This document shows positions 1 to 10,841 of a stretch of DNA of 64,000 bases, in pieces. The stretch is from the NCBI GenBank assembly GCA_039545315.1, contig BCIM01000007.1:62001-126000 (forward strand). Reading direction: 5' to 3'. The translations under genes were made by a program, and so were the position numbers. Positions within the stretch are counted from its first letter, which is position 1. Each line of letters opens with the position of its first letter. The notes beneath the pieces were generated by a model. The model had not been told where the DNA came from. It did not search any database and worked only from the letters and a program-made list of their open reading frames with translations. The stretch comes from Kondoa malvinella. Lineage: Eukaryota; Basidiomycota; Agaricostilbomycetes; Agaricostilbales; Kondoaceae.

Positions 1-2
1 GT

Positions 3-1600
3 GTCTCTGCAAGTATTGATCGCAATCTTCCTGCCTCAGGCGAGGATAGTCAGAACGGACCAGATAGTATAGGCAGCGCGGCCAACAAGAAGAAGCGAAA
101 AGTCCCATCTTTAGCCGGCGGCCAGAACTTTTCGGATGAAGATGCGCACCCAAATCTATCAAGTGATGTTGCGGCTGCTGAATCGGACTTTGGTGACGAA
201 GGGGAAGAGTTGGGCGCCAGAGCAGACTTTGCTTCACCCATGCTTCCCGAACCGAAAGGTCGGCTACCCGCTCATTGTTGCAATACCTGACTAATCAAGC
301 TTTAGCTATTCCGCCCAAGGGTCAAAGAACACCTTACACAGCCTACAAGCGCCTACCTCTCCGCATGCTGCAGTCTCAGCTCCAAATCACCGCCAATCTT
401 CAGAAGAGACGGCAAGAACAACAGGAAGAACTCAATTCTGACGGCATCTCTTCGCCTCCGGCGCGCAAATCGCTCAAAGCCAAGGCTCTTCCTAGTCCTG
501 AGGATGATCCAGGGAAGGCTGTACCTACTAAACATCAGATCCAACTCATCAACCTATATGATCCTTCGCTCGAGCCTTCCGAAATACCCTCAAAACCACA
601 AGAAGCTGTTCCCGAAACCCCTTTCGAAGTCTTCTATGACAAGTTTCTGTTTGCATCACCTCCAAACGATGTTATACTCACTCGCATGCGGGATATGGAA
701 GAAGAGAAGGAGAAACTGCGCCGAGCTAGAGAATTTGTTCGACTTCGAGCGAAAGAGCTGGAGCTTGCTCGTAGAAAAGCTATAGAGGATTACAGGAAGA
801 ATGGTGATCTAGTGACAACCAAAGGCACTGGCAAGGGCGCTCGACATGTAGTCTCGACGGGTGTTCAAACAGACGGAGGTGCACCAGGAGGGCGGATCAT
901 GGCAGCGTCTAGATGGAGCTCTACTGGTCCTGTACTTCCTCTTCCGCCAGACACCATCGGCATCAAGAATACTCCTCGCAAAGCCCCACCGCGCAAAGGC
1001 AAGAAGAAGCGCGCCGCTCACGCTAACGCGAACAATGTACATCACCGCGACAACTACGTCCCCTCTCGTCGACCTGGCAAACCAGCTCCTATCCCAGCCA
1101 TCGAGCAGCCAGCCAATGCCTACCCTTCTCTCGGTCTCGTAGCACCCGATAACGCCTTTTCTGCTGCTGGCTATCATCCTCAACTTGGCACTTCCCATTT
1201 GGTACCTTTCTTTGCTGGTCCAGATGAATGGCTATGCGGCGACTGTGAATTCTCTTTGCTCTTTGGTGACACGGAAGCGTTGCATCGAATGATTAAGAAG
1301 CGCAAGAATGTGCTCAAGATTCGGAAGAAGGCTCAAAGTATGTAGAGTCTACCAGACATCCTATGGCTCTGACATTCGTATCTAGAGCGAGCTGCGAAAG
1401 CCGCTAGCGGACAAGCACCCAAACCGAAAGAATCCAAGGCCAAGCCAGCAGCCAAGAAGAACAGCTCAGCCATCGATAAAGTCCCTGCACCCACTACTGC
1501 AAACCGAAAGCACGGAGCTGTGCAGACCGAAGCGCAGGAAGATCAACAAGCAACCACTAAAGAGACAGAATCGGCGCACGAAGAAGCAACAGCAGAGTAG
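3..1600 (+). CDS. Coiled-coil protein with C-terminal CxxC segment (5' partial)
   Basis: The frame is open from base 3, so the start lies outside the window. Three exons join cleanly: 3-258, 306-1337 and 1386-1600, with introns of 47 and 48 nt; the first has CTGAC/CTAAT just before TTTAG. The early part is acidic and carries a KKKRK-type nuclear signal. The middle has a highly charged, probably helical stretch (residues from about 690 to 790 bp). Near the C-terminus there is a WLCGDCEF motif (1237-1260) followed by a basic KKRKNVLKIRKKAQ run and a Lys/Ala-rich tail. I do not recognise the family with certainty; composition suggests a nuclear or chromatin-associated protein. That role is inference. 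Confidence 0.75.
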
Positions 1601-1901
1601 ATTGGTTCGGCACTTTCAATAATATGCATTTTCTCTTGTCATACTAGCATTCACTTCATCAATGCACAAAACACTTCGTTGTCCACTACTTTGGTCTCCA
1701 GCTGGAAGGCTGTGTCCTTGCACGTCTTTCGCAGCTCTCGATCTTCGCATATGATGCTCAGCGGTCACTATGCAATATCCTCTGGACAGAACCAAGTAAT
1801 GCAAGGATACCGACTACAACCAAGCTAATGTGACACTATCCATCCTATGAGCCAGCTCTGGATTTGTCCCTCTACTGTACTGCACGTCCAGCGCTGCAAA
1901 T
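1601..1901. other. Intergenic, convergent 3' ends
   Basis: No coding frame with plausible splice sites was found here. It separates the 3' end of the coiled-coil gene from the 3' end of secreted protein A. Confidence 0.5.
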
Positions 1902-2465
1902 TTACCTGCGCTTGACTGCCTCTCTGCCATACTCTACTTCTGTCACCCCGCATCTGCTTAAGGTCAGCTTGCGCGCGGAGGCGAAATCGAGCGCGAGCTT
2001 ACCCAGCGTCCTCCTCCGGCGCCAAAAGAAACAAAAGCGGCCTGTCCAAGGCTCCTTTTGCCAGCTGTAAAGGCCGGGGTAATCTTCTGGCTTGCATGTT
2101 CCCGAGCGATCTTTGGCTTGTAGCCACAAGCCGGCATCTAAGAATGGTTAGACATGCTCTAGCGACACCTGCTATGAGTGCTTACAATCGTCGGCTTCAA
2201 TGACGAAAGAAGAGGCTTTGATTCCAGTAGCAAAGTTGAATGTGCGCGACTCGTCAACCCCGAGACTATGGACAAGCAAGGTTTCAGTTACACTTGCGTT
2301 CACTTAAGAACAGAGCACTCACGCTCCGTGCTTCACCACGTCTTGAAGTGCCAGACCTTCGGTACAGTTGCGGCCAGAGAATGGTGTGATACGAAGTTCA
2401 GCTTGAGCAACAGTAGCAGAGTATAGGAGAGCGATAGCCGCGAAGAGAAAGTGTTTGCCGACCAT
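1902..2465 (-). CDS. Small secreted four-Cys protein A (tandem family)
   Basis: The start at 2465 opens a hydrophobic signal peptide ending near VAQA. The mature part begins with a LRITPFS motif and a first cysteine, then VVKHG at the first exon end. Exon 2 carries FVIEADD before the next intron; exon 3 carries LQAKDRSGTC, RFC and a last RCG. These blocks align with proteins B and C (RVQPF/RIQPF, KHG, FLADADD, QAKD/QAAD, GDC/GTC, DCG, EYW), and the intron positions match. Copy A is the most divergent: it has a basic insertion between cysteines 3 and 4, and its C-terminus lacks the EYWL ending. Function unknown; a secreted effector is possible but unproven. Confidence 0.65.
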
Positions 2466-3189
2466 AATAGCTGAGGATGAAGCAGGCGAGGTATGGCTCT
2501 TGTCAAGGAGAAATACATGAGCGATGTGTCCTTCGAGATGAAACACGTAGACACGATAGAAATGGAGCAAAGCTTCTCGGGATGAAAGAGTCGATTGACA
2601 GATCATGTCGCAAGAAATGCTCGCGAGACTGGGTGCGTGACCATGTCAAAGCTATAGTGGTAGTAGTAAGAAGAATGCCTTGAATAGGCTCACAGCGCGT
2701 GAACACCACTCGATTCTGTCGCGTCATGTAATCAGATCAATTCGCGTGCCAAGCGATACAAATCATGTTCAGCCTATGCACAGATAAAGCACAGTACAGG
2801 TTCAAGAGGAACCGGAACCGACCAAAAGGACGGAGGCAGCTTTTCCCCCTGTAACGCGACCCGGAAAAAGGGTGTTGAGCTGATCAACAGGGGCACCAAA
2901 TCACACAAGTCCTTGCGCCCGGCTTCGCCGATTTGCAAGTTCACGAATTGATTCAATCCTTCTCTACCTATGCCTGCTAGCTTTGCTGTCTCTGTGAAAG
3001 GAATAACCATGGCTTTACCACGCAAAAGAGGCGACAGCGAGTCGAAGCCACATTCTGACTGAAGTCGGATAGCTCCATGAAACCGTGCTGGCAGGAGGAT
3101 TCTGATGCTCTGCCCTCCGGCAATGAAGCCGGCGCGTAGGTGCAGTGTCGGACTGACGTCGAGATTCTATCGGCTTTTTTGGCTCAATG
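2466..3189. other. Intergenic region upstream of protein A
   Basis: Only short frames without consistent splicing were seen. It should hold the promoter of secreted protein A. Confidence 0.4.
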
Positions 3190-3878
3190 TTTCAAGGTCT
3201 AGGAGCCAAGCTTACCACTATTGCACAGACTGATTTTGCAGCGATTAGGAAGATAGAGACATTGCCAGCATCACGACGGGAAAGATGAATTGTGGAATCC
3301 ACACTGCCGACAATAGAACGAATTTCGACATCAACTTTGTCAGATGCTTCTCCATCCAGTTGTATTCGATAGTCGTCGGTTACTGAGGTGCGTTTATGGA
3401 TGCTGTCGATGGAGGTGAGCGATTTAGTCATTCCGTTTGCGTTTCGACTTACATTACGGGCGAAAGTGCGGGAATACCCTGACCTTTAATCATCTCCGGC
3501 TTGACGTTGGGTGGTTTGTTGATGAGCGGCTCATCAACTTGAGCAGCGTCACCAGTAGCAGTAATGGCAGCCCTTTTTTGTGCTAGCATAGCATCTTTGG
3601 CTGTTTTTGAAGTAGCGAGCTCATTTGGCGCAGATTCAGCTGAAGTTGGAGTGGACGAGATAGCGTCGGTATGCGTGACTTGTGCTTCAGCCGTGCAGGA
3701 GGACGACACCGCAAGCGCGCTCGTTACTGGAACATCCTCCGCGATGTTTGCAGGGACAATGTCCACCCCTTCTGGTGTGATAGCTTGGGTCTTCACGTAT
3801 GCAGGTGGAGGTACTTATTCCATTGCAGTAGTTTGCGAGGAAAGCCGATGAAATACAAGGCAAAAGCAAGCAACACAT
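3190..3878 (-). CDS. Putative secreted Ala/Thr/Ser-rich protein
   Basis: The frame starting at 3878 gives a short hydrophobic leader (MCCLLLPCISSAFLA) that looks like a signal peptide. A 46-nt intron (GTACCT...AGAAG) joins it to a long Ala/Ser/Thr-rich segment down to about 3450. A second intron leads to an exon with SVDSTIHLSRRDAGNVS ending near 3192. The best-looking second donor (GTAAGT at about 3450) gives a short alternative C-terminus, while weaker donors keep the longer one, so the 3' structure is uncertain. It is not similar to A, B or C although it sits among them on the same strand. No family recognised. Confidence 0.35.
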
Positions 3879-4500
3879 GCACGGGCCTGACTTGCCCTAG
3901 GCACAGGCTCAATTGGAATGAGGTTAGTGCCTTGATGGCACATATGGAGTTAGTGTTAGAGTCTGTTGGATACAGGAAGATGTCGAGCTAGAGTGCGACT
4001 GCCATTTGGTCAATTGTCAGCCAAAGTTGGACCTGCAGTGCAACAGAGGGTAATTCACAGCCGCTGCATACAAGAAGAGGTAGAAGAGCAGCTTGAAGCG
4101 ATTAGAGTATTGTAATGCTGACAGAAGCATTAGATCGTCGAAAAGAAGATACCTGCGATAATGGACAGAGCTGCACTCGCTACGCCCAAAGGCAGAAGAT
4201 GAGGGACAGCATAATCTGTAAGGCCCTTGCACATAGTCATTGCCCTGAGCCAACCGCAGAGAGCAGGCAGACGAGATCTCTGTGAATAGCAGACCTTGAT
4301 TCGGAGACTTTGCCAAAACAAGCATTCAACACATATCCCTTGTACGAACTGTATCACATTCGAGCTCGCACAGTAGACAGACGCAAATCCCACCGATGTA
4401 CACACTCTCATAAACCCGATGCTCGTCTTGGCCGATCACGCCTCATCTCTTACGTCGCAACACGGCATGAGCTCAAGAAGCTGACTGCAGATTCAAAGAC
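3879..4500. other. Intergenic, possible tiny membrane ORF on minus strand
   Basis: A minus-strand frame around 4130-4240 encodes a hydrophobic stretch (VPHLLPLGVASAALSIIAG) and could splice to an exon ending near 4017. The start and any family are unclear, so it is not called as a gene. Confidence 0.25.
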
Positions 4501-4979
4501 TCACAACCAATACTCAAACGAGGTGGCCCCGCAGTCTTTCGTACCGTCGCTTATAACGTAGCAGGCCCGTTGAGACCAGATGATCGGCTTCCATCGATAA
4601 ACCGTGCCGTACTGATCAGACAGGCAGTCTCCGCTCTCATCCTTTGCTTGGAAGTTTAGGCCGACGACTAATCAAGAGACGTAAGACTGGATCGACAGAC
4701 AGCTCAAAGGAACCTACAATCGTCTGCGTCCGCCAGAAACGACTTTGCTCTGATGGGCTTGTTGAACGTCATCGTCCTTTTATCTCCAGCTCCCATGCTG
4801 TTATTGCCAAGTCAGCGATAAGAAGTTTGAGATGGTGGAGTGCCTTACTCTCCGTGCTTGATGACAGCTGACAGTTGGCTCTCCGCACCACAGGCATAAT
4901 CGCTGAAGGGCTGTACTCGAAACTCTGATCTAGCCAGAGATACCAGTAGGAAGAGGCAAGCGAAGAATAAGGCGAGCAT
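4501..4979 (-). CDS. Small secreted four-Cys protein B (tandem family)
   Basis: Exon 1 encodes a signal peptide (MLALFFACLFLLVSLARS) followed by EFRVQPFSDYACG and VIKHG. After a short intron, exon 2 encodes the IRAKSFLADADD block. After a third-position intron starting inside codon D-D-F, exon 3 encodes FQAKDESGDC, YRWKP, QRACYVIS and KDCGATSFEYWL, then stop. The predicted mature protein is about 110 residues with four cysteines, consistent with two disulfides. The IRAKSFLADADD coding DNA is almost identical to that in copy C, which points to a recent duplication. Function unknown. Confidence 0.75.
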
Positions 4980-5065
4980 TCAGTCACTCTCTACGGAGAA
5001 TAGGCGCCTTGAATTGTATACTGACGAACGGCTGTTCTGGACTGACACACCGAGACGTCAGTCTA

Positions 5066-5404
5066 TCAAGAGCACGTCTTCTGAGCTCGCGGATGGAATG
5101 TGTCCTCATAGAGACCAGCAGAACAGAAGCTAGAACAGAAGCTAAATTCTTGATTCTTCGGAAGACTGAGGAAGACCGTCAGACTGGAGACGCTCGTGTT
5201 CGCTGTGTGATAAGGAACGCAAGACTCGACCGCCGGATCAGGCGAGTAGAGCGCATCGCTAGCCGGCTGAACTCGAGAAACAGGGAAGGAGATGACAAGG
5301 AAAGGGATTGAGTGCAGACAGGCAGAGATAATGCCACTAAAGACTGCACTGCAAAAGATCAGAAAGGATAGCGTGCGAAGCAAGGAGCGCGTACCGAAAG
5401 ACAA
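5066..5404 (-). pseudogene. Possible relic of a fourth secreted paralog
   Basis: Between copies B and C, a minus-strand frame has a hydrophobic leader followed by SRVQPASDALY, resembling FRVQPFSDYAC of copy B. The DNA shares TCGAGT.CAGCC....AGCGAT with copy B. The later conserved blocks (KHG, FLADADD, DCG) are not found. This may be a decayed copy or chance similarity. Confidence 0.25.
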
Positions 5405-5534
5405 GCACTCGACCGCATGTCATCAATAACACGAAATTCCCAACAACGAACAGCAATACACGTACAAAAGCCTTCCACCTAGACTGAGATCACTTCCAAA
5501 TCCCCTATAAATAACAGAACCCATCTGCAGACTT

Positions 5535-6127
5535 TTACGCATCAAGCCAGTATTCAATGTAAGTGGCTCCGCAGTCGCTGGTCTTTTCGGAGATGACATA
5601 GCAGTAGCGACCATCCCAGCGCTGTTCTTTCTGGTGAGAAACGTCACGCCAGCCGGTGCCAAAAGACGTACTTGTATTTTCCAATGATAAGTTGAACCGT
5701 ACTCTTCAGACAAACAGGTGCCACTGTTATCCGCTGCCTGTAGACGCGAGATCTTTAAGCCTGACATGAAGAGGACTGAGGTAGTATATACCTGAAACCA
5801 TAAGCCTTCGACTATACTCAGCGCCAGTCAGGTTTATCGCGCAAATTGTCAGGCATTTCTTACAATCATCTGCATCCGCCAGAAACGACTTTGCTCTTAC
5901 GCCCTCATTGAACACCATGGATCTCTGCTCTCCAGGGTCAAGGCTAGCAACATAGTGATTAGTATATAACGCGTTGAAGTAAAGAACACTCACGTTCCAT
6001 GCTTGATGATCGCACTCAACTGCGCGTCTTTACCGCAGGCTGAATCACCGAAGGGCTGAATCCGATACTCTATCGCGCTGACAAGCGACGACAAGAGAGC
6101 GATGAAATAGAAGAGTATAGCCAGCAT
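5535..6127 (-). CDS. Small secreted four-Cys protein C (tandem family)
   Basis: The signal peptide starts at 6127 (MLAILFYFIALLSSLVSA) and is followed by IEYRIQPFGDSACG and IIKHG. Exon 2 has VRAKSFLADADD and exon 3 has FEGLWFQ. An extra intron here, absent from A and B, separates it from AADNSGTC. A further intron (GTACGT...CACCAG) follows HWKIQ and leads to the final exon with RYCYVIS, SDCGATYIEYWLDA and stop. About 130 residues with four cysteines at the family positions. Acting outside the cell is inferred from the signal peptide and lack of a membrane segment; the biochemical role is unknown. Confidence 0.75.
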
Positions 6128-6622
6128 GTTGAATAGCAAAAGTTCACCCGCAAGTCGTGTTTGGTAGATAAGAAAGAGAGGTACGGTCCGCGCTACAGTG
6201 CCAGCCTACGGCTTTATTGCAGAAGGCGTGCATGTAGAGACCACTGCGACAGAAGATGAATTCGGGAGACCGGAAGTAAGTCAGAGCCTGACCGAAAAGA
6301 GCACGAAAGGAAGACTTCTTCTGAGATCAGATGACATCGGAACGTGGACAAGCAGTACGCCGCGAAGCAGTATAAGACCAGGTCGTCTAGTCGCGACAAA
6401 GAATGGCGGAGTCCAGGTCGCACATAGCAACGACAACAGGAGCCTTAGAATGCTTGCTCTGTAAAGTGAATGCATTCGAGTTTGACGTTGAATCTTCCTG
6501 CTGGCAAGCAAATATTTGTCAGAGCAGTAGTGAGCACAAGATGAAGCCTCAATATACCTCTCCTGCGAAGATATCCCATACACTCCCTCTTCTACCATGC
6601 TGATTGAAGCCGAGACACCTCA
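6128..6622. other. Intergenic between protein C and TRM5
   Basis: Short overlapping frames only. It holds the promoter of secreted protein C and the 3' end of TRM5. Confidence 0.4.
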
Positions 6623-8345
6623 TTACAGTAGAGCGTCGATAGGCAACCTGAATTGAAGACGGTACATGTCTTTCGCAGGCGCTACAGACCTGACAAGATG
6701 GATAGCGAAATCTTCCACTGAATCTTTATTGACCGCTTGACCGAAATAATGCGTCGCTCGCTATCGGCATGACATCAGATCACATCAATAGACGGTAAAG
6801 AGCTCTCACATCTGTTATGTCCTTCTCGTATCCCTCCAATTCTTTGCTGAAGCAATAACAATGCACCAGGGGCGTGTGCGCTTTCCCATCCGTATGAATT
6901 TCACTCTTAAACTCCGGCAAAGCCTTCAAGGGTGCATAAGCCCCACGAAAAGCGCCAAGGAATTCAATAGCCGTAGCAGGAAGGTTCATAACGAAATGAT
7001 CTATCAATTTCTTAGGCGGACTTGAGGGTTCTGGTGCAGGCGGTTGAGGTTTGCTTCTGGATCGACGAACTGGTTTGGATGGTGCAGCTGGGAAAGGGTT
7101 GTGCCAAGCGTCGAGAACGGCTTGTTGTATGAATTCTTTCGCATCCAGCTCGTATGCTCGAACTCGATTCTCGACCTGTTCTCGCCGTCAATCCAAGTCA
7201 TCTAATGATAATCTGTAAAAGCAGAAAAGGGACCTTGTTGATCTTTATATTATGTCTCAACGCTTCCGTGCTCTTAGGGTTCAAATCATTCGCCAGTACG
7301 CCGCAACCTTTCTTTCCCGCTGGTACAGCAAAAGGTCCGACACCAGCAAAGGCATCCGCTATGATTTGATCTGGTTGGAAGAGGTCGACCATGCGTTGGT
7401 GCTCGGTGTGAAGGCGAGTGTTCCAGTAGACTTTGGAGAAATCGAATTGAAAGCGGCAGTTGCTTTGTGACTGTCTCTCTGTAAGCTAAATTGACATAGC
7501 AAAGTAGATACGCACAAGAGTAACGTTAAAGTCTGGTTCACCAGCTAGAACTTCCATTTGGAAATAACGGAATTCATTGTCTATGATGTCGAGCTTGTTG
7601 ATGACTGTGCGTAGTTGATTGTTTTTCTGCTCGACATTCAGTACTGGACTCTTGTTAGTCAGTTTGAGCTCACATCAAGAATGATTTGACCTATTATGTG
7701 CTTGTAGGGTAGGTATTCATCTCGTAGGTTCAGTTGCGCTGCACAAATGGTTCAGGCATGATACAGTATGTGTATAGCAAGGACATACCGACGTGCCCTA
7801 CTGTGTTGAAGGACTTTGGAGCACCTTCTAGTGCATCTTCAGGCAATACAGCGTCGATTATCTGGTCTGATCCAAGTCAGGGTAGGTCGAGCTGGAGCAA
7901 AATTGCGAGCGCACCACTAGTCCAATAATTGTAGTCAACAGTCATGACATGTTGTATAAGGTCCAGCTGCTCTTTCTGTATTGTATCTTGCGCTTCTGGC
8001 GATAGTTCGGCTGGTGACACTCAGAAATGAAGTGTTGCACAACAAGGAGGGAGCACACATTGTTTGGAAGCATTGAAGAGCAGTATCCTCTGCGCAGGAT
8101 CAGATGGATCTGCTAGTACGCTTGACAGTTTCGGTTCATTGAAGAGATCTCTGCTCGACCGCCTCAGGACAGCTTCGCGCTGTTCGTAGCAGACAACGTC
8201 ACCCTTTGAACAAGTTACGATAATGTGTCGTTTGACTGGCAGGGAATCTCGCAGCCAACAGAGACTGGCTAGCAGAAAATAGCGAGCGGTCCAATTCTGA
8301 CAAGTTTCGATGAACAGGTGCTGAAGTAAAGAATTTGGGCGACAT
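6623..8345 (-). CDS. TRM5: tRNA (guanine-37 N1)-methyltransferase
   Basis: Multi-exon gene. The N-terminus has LDRSLFSASQSLLAARFPAS, the usual Trm5 opening. The middle has VDYNYWTS and VLPEDALEGAPKSFNTVGH, typical of the family. The catalytic domain has FDFSKVYWNTRLHTEH, the SAM-binding DAFAGVGPFAVPAGKKG and LANDLNP. The NLP motif (HFVMNLPATAIEFLG) and the C-terminal VRSVAPAKDMYRLQFRLP are also present. In this family the enzyme methylates G37 of tRNA in the nucleus and mitochondria, which protects the reading frame. Introns of about 50 nt split the gene. The start at 8345 is the first in-frame ATG before the conserved N-terminus. No lesion seen. A decayed copy of its 5' end lies at 12339-12436. 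Confidence 0.92.
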
Positions 8346-8418
8346 GAGTCTTTGGTATATGCGCATGCAACAGCTTCTCTGGTATCGCTGTCCTGGTATA
8401 TCTCGACGTTTTGGTCAA
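8327..8418. repeat. TRM5 5' end segment, source of a dispersed repeat
   Basis: This segment spans the first TRM5 codons and proximal promoter. It matches 12339-12436 in the same orientation over about 90 bp, including the blocks GGGCGAC.TGAGTCTTTGGT.T and ATGCGCATGCAA. In the copy the position of the TRM5 start codon is changed (CAT to CGT on the plus strand). Confidence 0.8.
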
Positions 8419-8581
8419 CATGTTCAACATCTGCAATCCGACTATGCTATCGCGGGATGTCCCTGGATGTTCGCGCTCATAGTTGAGCGCTGTGTTCATC
8501 CGATGAAGGTGCTTAGACTCGAATAACAACGGTGATGACATTCGTCTGCCGTTCAGAACGACTTCCCCTCCTAGCGATGTT

Positions 8582-10011
8582 TACACAGCAACAGAAGCGT
8601 TGTCGAAACGAACAGCCCTATCTTTTCGGTCTACATCGTCCAATTCGTATTCAGAGTACGATGATTGTCCATCCACATGAGTAGAGCGGATGTGCGAGAC
8701 ATGAATACCACTTGGCTGTACACCCAAGTGTCAGACACACATCGAAGCGACAACTACAGCGACATACTTGGAAAGGAGACGCAGCCAGCGCGGATGATCT
8801 GGGTTTCTTGCTACCTGACGGTTCTCCGCCGCTATAATTGGCGATGATAGCACGCGTGCCCAAACGAGCGACGAGCCAAAGAATGCTGCAAGTCAAATTA
8901 TTAGGTTGGTGAGCAGCTGCGATGGCTAGACCCACAATGTCGCAATGTAGATGTGGCTCGTACTGAGTAGAAAATCAGCCAAATACCAAGAAAAGGGGGA
9001 ATGGCAAGGACGAACCTTGCGACCAGAAAGAAGTGCAGATCTTGAGTAGCGAGATCTAGAAGCCATCCATCAGCATAGCTGTATGAATACGCGAATAGCG
9101 CTTACACAAAGCCATACCGACAAGTTGAATAGCGGTGGTAAAGGCATTCGTCTCTAGGCATATCATGACAATTCTTTTGATCACCTATAAGAAAGTCTGC
9201 TCAGCTGCTTGCGATAGCAGCAAAAGAATTGACGTACCTTGCCTGACACTTCTGACACACCCAATTTATGCGTCCTCCAAAGCCCAACTAACATTGTTCC
9301 AGTGACCAGCACGTCCGCGCTAGAGGCAGGTTAGCGAGACACTGTATATGATGGGGGCGAGATTGCTCACATAGCCGGAAGAATAAAGGTCAGCGCAGCC
9401 TTCGAGCCAAGATTGGCTGCAGCGACATTCAAGTCGCCCACGGTCACTTGATAGGCAGCCAGCCAAATGTGGCCCATCCCGCTTGCAGCCACGAATGGAG
9501 CCAAGCCAACGAGGATCCAAACGCTCTTGCCAAAGATAAGGTAGGAGCGATAGCAGTAGAAACCCAAGATTCTAGAAGTTTGTTCAGCATGCGGGTTGAC
9601 TACATCTTGGTGGCTCACAAATGCAAGATCAAGCCACTGGAGATAACAGCTAAGCAGATTGGAGCAGTCGCTTCTGCCTGAGCTGTCACCTCGCCCTAAC
9701 AGATGTGTATCAGTATACGAACGATGTTGGCGAAAAGATGAAGACGAACAAAGTGTCGACCAAATTTGACGATCGCATCAACGCCATAACCGAGAGTGGT
9801 GCAGATGGAGAGGAAGATGAGCGCTAGGATTAGCAAGCGGTATCGCTTGTCATTTGTTGTAAGCGACAGGTATGTCAAAGCTTGGCTGCTTCGTTGATCA
9901 GCGACATAAAGATCAGCTTCGTTCGACGAACGCGACTGCAAACCCTCCAGTAATGGCACCCAATATAGCATTCGTGATAGAGAGGGTAAGGAAACGGTTT
10001 GGGTCGCTCAT
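8582..10011 (-). CDS. Seven-helix membrane protein, DUF6534-like
   Basis: Starting at 10011 (MSDPNRFL), successive exons encode hydrophobic helices: TNAILGAITGGFAVA; YRLLILALIFLSICTTLG; a segment with SYLIFGKSVWILVGLAPFVAASGM; LGSKAALTFILPA; ADVLVTGTMLVGLWRTHKLG; and VIKRIVMICLETNAFTTAIQL. The last helix region (LLSTSHIYIAT) and the short SILWLVARLGTRA motif fit the pattern of basidiomycete DUF6534 proteins, which end in a conserved asparagine/arginine segment. The tail is soluble and acidic (YSEYELDDVDRKD). These proteins are predicted plasma-membrane receptors or sensors of unknown ligand. The family call rests on the overall pattern, not on a search. Confidence 0.7.
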
Positions 10012-10841
10012 TTGTGCGACAATGGTCGGTGATAAAAGTAGACCGAATAAAAGCGCTCCAAGACCAAGCAACGGACACCGTGCATACTGGGACTGTGCAG
10101 CTCCCGAGGGGCCTCAGGATCGCGTGGAGCGGGGCTCTGCGAGGGCTAAGTACGAGGACCAGGATCTTCAAAACGGCATCCAGGCGACTGAGATCGGAAC
10201 ACAGTCGCAATAGGCGAATCAAGTATCAAGAAACGAATAACCAAATGAGTCGACATGCAGGACCAAGTTTGTGCGCTGCTAGGCAATGGCCCACATGGCA
10301 TAGCGAAGCTAGGTAAAAGATTATCGCCGCGGCCGGTACATCCTGCTCAGGCGAAAAGGAGACACATGGCCAGTGAGACCAGCAGTAGTAAGGATGTGTG
10401 AGAAAGGATGTGTCACAGATGTTGCTGAATACTTTGATTGTGGAAACTGGGTCAGCTTCGGTTGCATGCCATCGCACTGGTTCGCTGCAAAACGCGCAGA
10501 GATCGAGGCATTGCAGTTGGAAGCGCACAAGGGATAGCTTGTCCACTAGTCCTTGGCGGGTCGAGCGAGACTCCGACGAGAATGAGGTTATTTGAAAGCA
10601 ACAATGAGTCGCGTCGAGAGGTACCATGTAGTCTCTCTATCTTCGCCATTCAGATTGATACATATTACGAGCGACGAGAGAGCAGGAGCGAGCAAAGGAG
10701 CAGCTTCTACACTCTTCCTGTCATTGTTCTTGACCTGCTTTTGCTCTCTTCTGTGCCCGCTTTCTTTTGTTCTGCGCGGCGCACATCTTCAACCGTGCTT
10801 GCCATCGACGTTCAAGCTCAGCGAAACACTCGAACAATCCG
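10012..10841. other. Divergent promoter region
   Basis: Lies between the starts of the 7TM gene and the MYND-finger gene. Open frames here have no splice support or family resemblance. Confidence 0.4.
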
